A stretch of 6,823 nucleotides of DNA from a bacterium (GTDB lineage: Bacteria; Bacillota; Clostridia; Oscillospirales; Acutalibacteraceae). The notes beneath the pieces are model-generated. The model did not search any database and was not told the origin of the DNA. It saw only the letters and a list, made by a program, of their open reading frames with translations. Made by a program: the position numbers and the translations under genes. Positions 1 through 4,773 of this stretch are shown in pieces (the stretch's first letter is position 1; each line of letters starts with the position of its first letter). The DNA lies in contig JAHLBL010000086.1 in assembly GCA_020625635.1 (NCBI GenBank), positions 1-6,823 of the forward strand, given 5' to 3'.

Positions 1-441
1 CGCGATATGTTCGCCTATGTTCCGCAGGGCAACTTCCTGCTTTCGGGTACGATTCGCGAGAATATTTCCTTCGTACGTCCCGATGCCGCTGACGATGAGA
101 TAATGAAAGCGGCGGAGACCGCGTGCGCGGACTTTATCAGCGAGCTTCCCGACGGGCTTGATACCATGCTCGGCGAGAAGGGTATGGGACTTTCTGAGGG
201 ACAGGTTCAGCGTATCGCGATCGCGAGAGCGATTCTCGCGGGCGCTCCCGTAATCATCCTCGACGAAGCGACCTCCGCTCTCGACGTCGATACAGAACTG
301 CGCGTTCTTAAAAATATAGAAAAGCTCCGCAACAAAACCTGTATTCTCATTTCCCATAAGCAAGCCGCGGAGGCGGTCTGCAACGTAAAGGTGAGGATCG
401 AGGACAAGAAAATCATCGTCGATAGAGATATTAACGGTTAA
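1..441 (+). CDS. ABC exporter, C-terminal part of the ATP-binding domain (partial, 5' end outside window)
   Basis: This is the end of an ATP-binding cassette of the exporter (ABCB/MsbA-like) class, which hydrolyses ATP to drive export across the cytoplasmic membrane. The frame is open from base 1, so the ATG at 7 is internal. Numbering from that Met, the Q-loop is YVPQ (Q7), followed by the exporter-typical GTIRENI. The ABC signature is LSEGQ (62-66) instead of the usual LSGGQ, Walker B is VIILDE (82-87), the D-loop is SALD (90-93) and the switch His is H117 in LISHK. Walker A and any fused membrane domain lie upstream of the window. The E-for-G change in the signature is common in clostridial exporters and need not impair activity. 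The substrate cannot be inferred. The gene ends in TAA, and hairpin 662-696 is its likely terminator. Confidence 0.93.
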   Translation, partial: RDMFAYVPQGNFLLSGTIRENISFVRPDAADDEIMKAAETACADFISELPDGLDTMLGEKGMGLSEGQVQRIAIARAILAGAPVIILDEATSALDVDTELRVLKNIEKLRNKTCILISHKQAAEAVCNVKVRIEDKKIIVDRDING

Positions 442-496
442 AAAGCGTCAAAAGCGGAAATTGTTATCAACGATGTTATCAGAAAAAATATAAGAT

Positions 497-536
497 AAAA
501 AAGGGGTTGGCTCAAATAGAAAAAGAGCCAACCCTT
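497..536 (-). terminator. Terminator hairpin for minus-strand transcription (mscS side)
   Basis: A ten-pair stem, GGGTTGGCTC (504-513) with GAGCCAACCC (525-534), encloses an A-rich 11-base loop and can extend by two A-T pairs with one bulged G. Read on the minus strand the stem is followed by six T (complement of 497-502), the layout of an intrinsic terminator for mscS transcripts. It also forms the left end of the palindromic element. Confidence 0.7.
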
Positions 537-661
537 AAATTAAAACGCTGTATTGATAGTTGTAAGTGACAAGTTTTAAGCGGCAGGAAAATGATTTTTC
601 AAAAACACAGGTAATCACTTTTCACTTTAAACTAATCACTATTGAATTTCATTTGTACGTA

Positions 662-696
662 AGGGGCTGCTCTTTTGAGCAAGCTCCTGTTTTTTT
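662..696 (+). terminator. Terminator hairpin for plus-strand transcription (ABC gene side)
   Basis: AGGGGCTGCTC (662-672), a TTTT loop, and GAGCAAGCTCCT (677-688) form a stem with one bulge and one G-C to G-T type imperfection. It is followed by G and seven T (690-696). The T-run overlaps the last bases of the mscS stop codon on the other strand. It is probably the intrinsic terminator of the upstream ABC gene and is the right end of the palindromic element. Confidence 0.72.
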
Positions 697-1501
697 ATTC
701 TTTACCGATAATGTGTACGTCAAGCTGGTTGAAGGGGATGAAGATTCCCTCTTTCTCGAGGTTCTTTTTGATGTTTTCGGTCAGCGAGTAGTAGACAGTC
801 CAGTAATTTTCAAACTCAGTCCAGCATCTTACCATTGTTTCAAGCGAGCTGTCCAGGTAATGCTCCAGCCTTACGGCGGGCTTGTGCTTTTCGTCGTTAA
901 GGATAACCTTGTCGGTTGACATAATCGTGTTGAGAATAATCTCTTTCGCCTTGTCAAAGTCGGTTTCGTAGCTCAGCGGCAGGATGATCTGCACTCTGAC
1001 CGACGGGTGAGCGGTGTGGTTGTTGACCTGGCTCGAGGTGATTTTGCTGTTCGGGATAATTACGTTGGTGTCATCGTATGTGAGAATGTTGGTGTGCAGC
1101 ATATCGATTTTCTGCACAAAACCCATGTGCTCTCCGATGTCTATGAAGTCGCCCGTTACGAACGGCTTTGTAAAGAGAATGACGATTCCGCTTGCGATGT
1201 CCGACAAGCTGTCTTTAAGAGCAAGCGCAAGCGCCGCTGCAGCCGCCGAGAAGCCCGCGATAATACCCGTCGTGGATATTCCGAGCTTTGAGAGCGCGCT
1301 TATTGTGATAATTATGTAGCTCGCTACCCTGATACAGCGCACGAAGAACGATACCAGTGACGGATCCATATTCGCCTTTTTCATAGCCTTGCGGAAGATT
1401 CTGACTATAATTCCTACGGCAAGCAGTCCGAGGAGAATTATGAGGAGCGTCAGCGCGAGGTTTATCACAAAATCGCTTGATAAATCCCAGATTTTTTCCA
1501 T
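695..1501 (-). CDS. mscS: Small-conductance mechanosensitive channel (MscS family)
   Basis: This 268-residue inner-membrane protein is a homoheptameric channel that opens under membrane tension to release solutes during hypo-osmotic shock. Hydrophobic segments lie at about 12-36, 53-72 and 78-110. The third is the pore helix, rich in Ala and Gly (GFSAAAAALALALKDSLSD) as in MscS. The beta-domain hallmarks follow: PFVTGDFIDIG (113-123) and VIIPNS (147-152). A soluble alpha/beta domain with the typical phrase for low-residue tails ends in FNQLDVHI. The length is close to E. coli MscS (286), so it is a minimal channel without extra domains. The start is supported by GAAGGGAA seven bases upstream. 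It lies 65 bp downstream of bioY but has its own promoter. Confidence 0.95.
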   Translation of the reverse strand: MEKIWDLSSDFVINLALTLLIILLGLLAVGIIVRIFRKAMKKANMDPSLVSFFVRCIRVASYIIITISALSKLGISTTGIIAGFSAAAAALALALKDSLSDIASGIVILFTKPFVTGDFIDIGEHMGFVQKIDMLHTNILTYDDTNVIIPNSKITSSQVNNHTAHPSVRVQIILPLSYETDFDKAKEIILNTIMSTDKVILNDEKHKPAVRLEHYLDSSLETMVRCWTEFENYWTVYYSLTENIKKNLEKEGIFIPFNQLDVHIIGKE

Positions 1502-1533
1502 ATAACCATTCCCTTCAATTGGATTACTAAATG

Positions 1534-1562
1534 ATTATAGAATAAAATTTGCGATTTGTAAA
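1534..1562 (-). promoter_or_regulatory. Sigma-A type promoter for mscS
   Basis: On the minus strand, TTTACA (complement of 1557-1562) and TATAAT (complement of 1534-1539) are separated by exactly 17 bases. The expected transcription start lies about 25 bases upstream of the mscS start codon. The -35 box is just past the bioY stop codon and there is no terminator between the genes, so mscS may also be read from the bioY promoter. Confidence 0.72.
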
Positions 1563-1566
1563 CGAT

Positions 1567-2160
1567 TTATTTGTAAAAATGTTTCAGCGGCTTTTCAAGC
1601 GCCGCGGCGAGAATAACAGCGAGCAGCGCCTTTATTATGTCGGTCGGCAAAAAGACGATAGCTCCCGTGAAAATGATGTGAGACCAATCCATTCCCGTCA
1701 TAAGCCTGAACTGAATTATTCCCGCTGTATCAATGACAAGCGTTCCGACGATCACCGCCGACAGAAGATAAACCGCAAGCTTCAGACCGCGCGCCTTTGC
1801 GGGATTGTCAGATCCCGATAAGGGATTCATAAGCTGGGTTTTTACGAGACTCACAACAAACGGAGCGATAAAAAACCCGATTATATATCCGCCGAACGGC
1901 GTAAAGAGACGTTGGTACATTGTTACGCCGCCCGAGAATACGGGAAGTCCAGCGAGCCCGAGCAGGAAGTATACGAGCCCCGCCAGCGCCGCGTCGAGCG
2001 GCGTCAGCATAAGCCCCGCCAGCAATATCGCGAAGGTCTGCATCGTGAACATAGCGCCGCCGAACGGATTCGGTACGGCTATCCACGCACATACGCAGAA
2101 AAGCGAGGCGAATATCGCCGTTACGGTCATTCTTACGGGGGAAATGGTTTTTGATTTCAT
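1567..2160 (-). CDS. bioY: Biotin transporter BioY (ECF-type substrate-binding S component)
   Basis: This 197-residue membrane protein is the biotin-binding S component of an energy-coupling-factor transporter. About six hydrophobic segments are visible, at roughly 10-30, 42-66, 66-80, 88-108, 127-150 and 163-188. Family landmarks are GLPVFSGG (71-78), FGGYIIGF (89-96) and the late PTDIIKA (172-178) with its conserved Asp and Lys. The length is typical. No EcfA or EcfT (bioM/bioN) gene is adjacent, so it either shares a general ECF module encoded elsewhere or acts alone, as some BioY proteins do. The start is fixed by AGGAG nine bases upstream. A candidate BirA operator overlaps the promoter, which supports the assignment and implies repression when biotin is plentiful. 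No biotin synthesis gene is in view, so the cell may rely on uptake. Confidence 0.95.
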   Translation of the reverse strand: MKSKTISPVRMTVTAIFASLFCVCAWIAVPNPFGGAMFTMQTFAILLAGLMLTPLDAALAGLVYFLLGLAGLPVFSGGVTMYQRLFTPFGGYIIGFFIAPFVVSLVKTQLMNPLSGSDNPAKARGLKLAVYLLSAVIVGTLVIDTAGIIQFRLMTGMDWSHIIFTGAIVFLPTDIIKALLAVILAAALEKPLKHFYK

Positions 2161-2184
2161 ATTTTTTCTCTCCTTTACCTGTTC

Positions 2185-2212
2185 ATTATACCATATCTTT
2201 CTGCATTGTCAA
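2185..2212 (-). promoter_or_regulatory. Sigma-A promoter for bioY
   Basis: On the minus strand, a perfect TTGACA (complement of 2207-2212) and a perfect TATAAT (complement of 2185-2190) are 16 bases apart. The predicted RNA start is about 15-20 bases upstream of the AUG, leaving a very short leader with AGGAG, too short to hold a riboswitch. Regulation therefore has to act at the DNA level. Confidence 0.85.
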
Positions 2213-2237
2213 CTTAAAAAATACATCTGGTTTACAA
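2206..2237. promoter_or_regulatory. Candidate BirA (biotin repressor) operator
   Basis: On the plus strand, TTGTCAACT (2206-2214), 14 bases, then GGTTTACAA (2229-2237). The known BirA operator is TTGTAAACC, 14-16 bases, GGTTTACAA (established from comparative studies of the biotin regulon). The right half is a perfect 9/9, the left half 7/9, and the spacing is in range. The weaker half covers the -35 hexamer of the bioY promoter, so bound BirA would block RNA polymerase. The family, position and direction agree, but the call is from eye matching only. Confidence 0.72.
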
Positions 2238-2287
2238 ACGCGCATGAATCCAATATCATCCAATATACAATAAAACGCAAATGTATC

Positions 2288-2316
2288 TTTAAAAACGGCG
2301 TTATATATGGTAGAAT
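2288..2316 (+). promoter_or_regulatory. Probable promoter of the acidic small protein gene
   Basis: TTTAAA (2288-2293), a 17-base spacer and TAGAAT (2311-2316), preceded by TGG, form an extended -10 promoter with a weak -35. The expected start is about 25-30 bases before the ATG at 2351. The BirA-like site lies about 50 bases further upstream, probably too far to act strongly on this promoter. Confidence 0.5.
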
Positions 2317-2350
2317 TTATGTAAACTACATCAGAAAGGAAGCGTGTACC

Positions 2351-2728
2351 ATGGCTTCAAATTTAAACAAAAAGATTAAGGATATCGAGAACACACAGCT
2401 TGACTCAGGCGAGCTTTTTATGTACGGTCACTGCGATAAGGGCGGCGATATAAACGCGGGGATCTGCTGTGAGGAGGCTGACCTCGAGGCTATCGAGAGC
2501 ACCCTGCAGTACATTATGATGCAGACAGCGCGCGTGCTCTATGACAGCAACCCCGAGCTCACCAAGGCTGATATAACGGAAATCCTCTTTACCGATTTAT
2601 TCGGCAGTCTTAACCTTTTCGTTTCCGAGCTCGACCGCGACAAGGACGAGGATGAGGTAAGAGCCGAGGCTGCTGAGCTGCTCACAGACACCTTCGAGGA
2701 ATTTGACTTCTACGGTGATTTTGAATAA
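2351..2728 (+). CDS. Small acidic protein of unknown function (125 aa)
   Basis: I do not recognise the family. The frame stays open far upstream (to 1805), but that part is antisense to bioY. The ATG at 2351 is the credible start, because AAAGGA lies ten bases before it and a promoter at 2288-2316. The 125-residue product is soluble, with no signal peptide or membrane segment. It is strikingly acidic: by my count 31 Asp/Glu against 9 Lys/Arg. A basic N-terminus (NKKIK) is followed by a polar stretch with H27, C28 and a Cys pair at 39-40. A likely helical core (about 41-95) follows, then a charged DRDKDEDE run (95-102) and an acidic aromatic tail (FEEFDFYGDFE). It sits 74 bp before pckA on the same strand, but pckA has its own promoter. 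The composition suggests a small binding or adaptor protein, but that is a guess. Confidence 0.85.
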   Translation: MASNLNKKIKDIENTQLDSGELFMYGHCDKGGDINAGICCEEADLEAIESTLQYIMMQTARVLYDSNPELTKADITEILFTDLFGSLNLFVSELDRDKDEDEVRAEAAELLTDTFEEFDFYGDFE

Positions 2729-2739
2729 AGGATATTTAC

Positions 2740-2768
2740 TTGACTTTTAGCTTATAAAGTAATAAAAT
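2740..2768 (+). promoter_or_regulatory. Strong sigma-A promoter for pckA
   Basis: TTGACT (2740-2745), exactly 17 bases, TAAAAT (2763-2768): five of six matches in each box. The predicted start near 2775 leaves a leader of about 28 bases containing AGAAGGAG (2787-2794), eight bases before the ATG. Together with the biased codon use of the gene (many AAG, GTT, CTC, GAC), this suggests high expression. The -35 box begins only 12 bases after the stop of the preceding gene. Confidence 0.8.
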
Positions 2769-2802
2769 GTAAGTGTAATTTTTATTAGAAGGAGTAGATT
2801 TT

Positions 2803-4494
2803 ATGTCCACAAAGGCTAATTACAAAACCGAAGAAATCGGCGCGGGCAAAATCGGTTTTTCCAAAACCCGTTCCATCATCGAGACCGCTTTCTACGGTAA
2901 TAATGTTGTAAAGGTCAACACACTTAAGGAGGCGTACAACCTCGCTAAGAATTCACCCGGTACGATCGTTACCGATCTTCCCGTTTACAGAGGAGAGGAG
3001 TTCGGTCTTGACAGTGACGCCAAGGTGCTTCTCTTCAACGACGGCGCTGTAACAGGCCGTTACGCTGCCGCAAGAAGAATCAAGGGTGAACCCGGTGTTG
3101 ACGACGTAAAGCTCGACAAGGTTGTTATGGACGCTGTTTACAAGACACGTTTCAGAAAGCTCTACCACGCTACAGTATTTGTAGGTCTTGATCCCGAGTT
3201 TATGGTTAAGGCTCACCTGCTCATTCCCGAGGGTGAGGAGAACCTTATGTATTCCTGGATGCTCAACTTCCAGTATATGTCCGACTACTATGTTAAGATG
3301 TACAAGAACTCCAAGCCCGTCGGCGACGGCAAGGAGACCGATATTTACATCTTCTCCGATCCGCAGTGGGCTCCCACAGAGTCTCCCGACGTTGACTACA
3401 GCTGCCTGAGCGATCCGCTCACACTCTGCTATTTTGACACTGACCAGAACTGTGCCGCTATCCTCGGTATGAAGTACTTCGGCGAGCACAAGAAGGGCAC
3501 TCTCACAATGGCATGGGCTATCGCTAACCGCAACGGCTACGCTTCCTGCCACGGCGGTCAGAAGGAGTATCTGCTCGAGGACGGAAAGAAGTTCGTTGCT
3601 TCCGTATACGGTCTTTCGGGTTCGGGTAAATCAACACTCACACACGCTAAGCACGGCGGCAAGTACGAGATCAAGGTGCTTCACGACGACGCGTTCGTTA
3701 TCAACACCGACACCTGTGCTTCCATCGCGCTTGAGCCTACATATTTCGACAAGACAGCCGATTATCCCGCAGGCTGCCCCGACAACAAGTATCTGCTCAC
3801 CTGCCAGAACTGCGGCGCTACAATCGACGAGGACGGCAAGGTTCAGCTCGTTACCGAGGATATCCGTAACGGCAACGGCAGAGCTATCAAGTCAAAGCTC
3901 TGGTCTCCCAACCGCGTTGACAAGATCGACGCTCCCGTTAACGCGATCTTCTGGATCATGAAGGATCCGACAATTCCTCCCGTTGTTAAGCTCAAGGGCG
4001 CGGCTCTCGCTTCCGTAATGGGCGCGACACTCGCTACAAAGACTTCTACCGCGGAGCGTGTTGCCGCCGGTACCGATATGAACGCTCTCCGTATCGTTCC
4101 TTACGCTAACCCCTTCAGAACCTATCCGCTCAAGAACGACTACGTTAAGTTCAAGAAGCTCGTTGAGGAGAAGAACGTAGACTGCTACATCATCAACACA
4201 GGCGACTTCATGGGCAAGAAGGTTAAGCCCGCCGATACTCTCGGTATCCTCGAGTCTATCGTTGAGGGCAAGGCTGAGTTCAAGAAGTGGGGTCCGTTCT
4301 CCGATATTGAGATCATGGACTGGGAAGGCTTCGACGTTGATATGAACGACGCTGACTACAAGGCTGCTCTCAAGAGCGCTATGGAGAACCGCGTAAGCGC
4401 CGTTGAAGGCTTCGCGTCAAATAAGGAAGGCTACGATAAGCTTCCCGACGAGGCGCTCGAGGCTGTTAAGAAGGTTGTAGCTGAGCTCGACTGA
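2803..4494 (+). CDS. pckA: Phosphoenolpyruvate carboxykinase, ATP-type (divergent subgroup)
   Basis: This cytosolic enzyme interconverts oxaloacetate + ATP and phosphoenolpyruvate + CO2 + ADP. In fermenting anaerobes it often runs in the carboxylating direction towards C4 acids. Family landmarks are TGR (R86, matching E. coli R65), KKG with K231 and H250 nineteen residues apart (as E. coli K213 and H232, the metal and substrate ligands) and the P-loop GLSGSGKST (270-278). Also present are kinase-2 DD (295-296), IFWIMKDPTIPPVVKL (382-397, the IFLTADAFGVLPPVSRL region) and YIINTGDFMGKKV (462-474). At 563 residues it is slightly longer than the usual 520-540. Oddities are the P-loop SGSGKS for SGTGKT, DDAF for the usual DDEHGW, and a CxxC (334-337) in an insert-like stretch. 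The start is set by AGAAGGAG. It ends in TGA; the terminator is probably 4673-4712. Confidence 0.92.
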   Translation: MSTKANYKTEEIGAGKIGFSKTRSIIETAFYGNNVVKVNTLKEAYNLAKNSPGTIVTDLPVYRGEEFGLDSDAKVLLFNDGAVTGRYAAARRIKGEPGVDDVKLDKVVMDAVYKTRFRKLYHATVFVGLDPEFMVKAHLLIPEGEENLMYSWMLNFQYMSDYYVKMYKNSKPVGDGKETDIYIFSDPQWAPTESPDVDYSCLSDPLTLCYFDTDQNCAAILGMKYFGEHKKGTLTMAWAIANRNGYASCHGGQKEYLLEDGKKFVASVYGLSGSGKSTLTHAKHGGKYEIKVLHDDAFVINTDTCASIALEPTYFDKTADYPAGCPDNKYLLTCQNCGATIDEDGKVQLVTEDIRNGNGRAIKSKLWSPNRVDKIDAPVNAIFWIMKDPTIPPVVKLKGAALASVMGATLATKTSTAERVAAGTDMNALRIVPYANPFRTYPLKNDYVKFKKLVEEKNVDCYIINTGDFMGKKVKPADTLGILESIVEGKAEFKKWGPFSDIEIMDWEGFDVDMNDADYKAALKSAMENRVSAVEGFASNKEGYDKLPDEALEAVKKVVAELD

Positions 4495-4510
4495 TTGACA
4501 ATTGTTAAAT

Positions 4511-4541
4511 GGGGATAACTCAAAACTAAAAGAGATGCCCC
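4511..4541. repeat. Left terminal hairpin of palindromic element copy 2
   Basis: GGGG (4511-4514) with CCCC (4538-4541) and CTC (4519-4521) with GAG (4532-4534) pair around a small internal loop, with an A-rich apical loop. It matches the left hairpin of copy 1 in layout and loop, but the stem has decayed. No T-run follows on the plus strand, so it is a poor terminator for pckA. Confidence 0.5.
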
Positions 4542-4672
4542 TATTAAGTGTAAGCATTCAGGTAGTGGAAAGTTGAAAGTGAGAAGTGCTAACATACGCT
4601 TTTATATTGTGTGATTGCTTGTTATCACTTACCACTTGGAACTTTTAACTATAAATATAGCGATATAAGTAA

Positions 4673-4712
4673 GGGATGGCTCATTTTGATTTTTGAGCCA
4701 TCCCCTGTTTTT
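4673..4712 (+). terminator. Intrinsic terminator downstream of pckA
   Basis: A perfect ten-pair stem, GGGATGGCTC (4673-4682) with GAGCCATCCC (4695-4704), has a T-rich 12-base loop. CTG and then five T (4708-4712) follow. It is the first good plus-strand terminator after pckA, about 180 bp past the stop, and also forms the right end of the palindromic element. Confidence 0.75.
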
Positions 4713-4718
4713 CTAAAA

Positions 4719-4770
4719 TAAAAGGTCGGAACAAAGACTGCCTTAGCTTTTGTTCCGACCGAAATTTTTT
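4719..4770. terminator. Bidirectional intrinsic terminator between pckA and the acyltransferase gene
   Basis: A perfect twelve-pair stem, GGTCGGAACAAA (4724-4735) with TTTGTTCCGACC (4749-4760), has a 13-base loop. On the minus strand it is followed directly by TTTTATTTTAG, suiting the acyltransferase transcript, whose stop codon is 13 bases away at 4774-4776. On the plus strand six T (4765-4770) follow after GAAA, so it can also back up pckA termination. It is not similar to the palindromic-element hairpins. Confidence 0.85.
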
Positions 4771-4773
4771 ATA

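Larger units (their letters stand above)
497..696. repeat. Palindromic intergenic element, copy 1 (about 200 bp)
   Basis: This element fills the gap between the convergent ABC gene and mscS. It has three nested parts. A terminal hairpin lies at 501-536, an imperfect inverted repeat has arms 565-596 and 613-640, and a second terminal hairpin lies at 662-688. The right hairpin, read in reverse complement, resembles the left one (AGG-G-T-GCTC, A-rich loop, GAGC-CCCTT), so the hairpins act as terminal inverted repeats. The outer edges are A6 (497-502) and T7 (690-696). The same architecture recurs at about 4507-4712. In a 31-base comparison, the reverse complement of 610-640 matches 4564-4594 at 23 positions. 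No coding capacity is credible. It could be a MITE-like non-autonomous element or a structured intergenic repeat. Confidence 0.7.
4507..4712. repeat. Palindromic intergenic element, copy 2 (about 205 bp)
   Basis: This element lies just downstream of pckA. A left hairpin spans 4511-4541, an imperfect inverted repeat has 31-base arms at 4564-4594 and 4620-4650 (24 of 31 positions pair by my count), and a right hairpin spans 4673-4704 before a T-run. The right hairpin in reverse complement resembles the left one (GGGGAT--CTCAAAA ... GAG--CCC). The order, size and sequence agree with copy 1 at 497-696, also in a convergent gap after a plus-strand gene. Its arms carry the AAGTTGAAAGTGA-type motif that copy 1 also has. 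No protein is encoded. It looks like a mobile or amplified structured intergenic repeat. Confidence 0.7.

Noticed and set aside
461..481. Direct repeat TTGTTATCA / ATGTTATCA spaced by about one helical turn
   Set aside because: It lies downstream of the ABC gene with no promoter near it. Two short AT-rich copies are expected by chance.
566..919. Open frame of 117 codons on the plus strand
   Set aside because: It runs from the palindromic element into sequence antisense to mscS, has no ribosome site and contains a terminator hairpin. It is a shadow of the opposite-strand gene.
1554..1563. A CGTTTACAA sequence (minus strand) near the mscS promoter, resembling a BirA half-site
   Set aside because: It is 8/9 to one half, but no inverted partner lies at 14-16 bases. 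The match mostly reflects the TTTACA -35 box and AT-rich context.
1805..2350. Upstream extension of the 125-aa acidic protein frame
   Set aside because: This part is antisense to bioY and its promoter. The ribosome site and promoter support a start at 2351.
2744..2761. ACTTT...AAAGT inverted repeat in the spacer of the pckA promoter as a possible operator
   Set aside because: There are only five pairs and an asymmetric centre, and no known regulator motif is recognised. It is too weak to call.
2953..3552. A 199-codon open frame antisense to pckA
   Set aside because: It is a by-product of the strongly biased codon use of pckA. It has no ribosome site or promoter, and the product is low-complexity Val/Leu-rich.
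4500..4520. TTGTTAA followed by GATAAC after pckA as a possible Rex site
   Set aside because: The second half does not match TTAACAA, and a site downstream of a gene in a convergent gap has no promoter to control.
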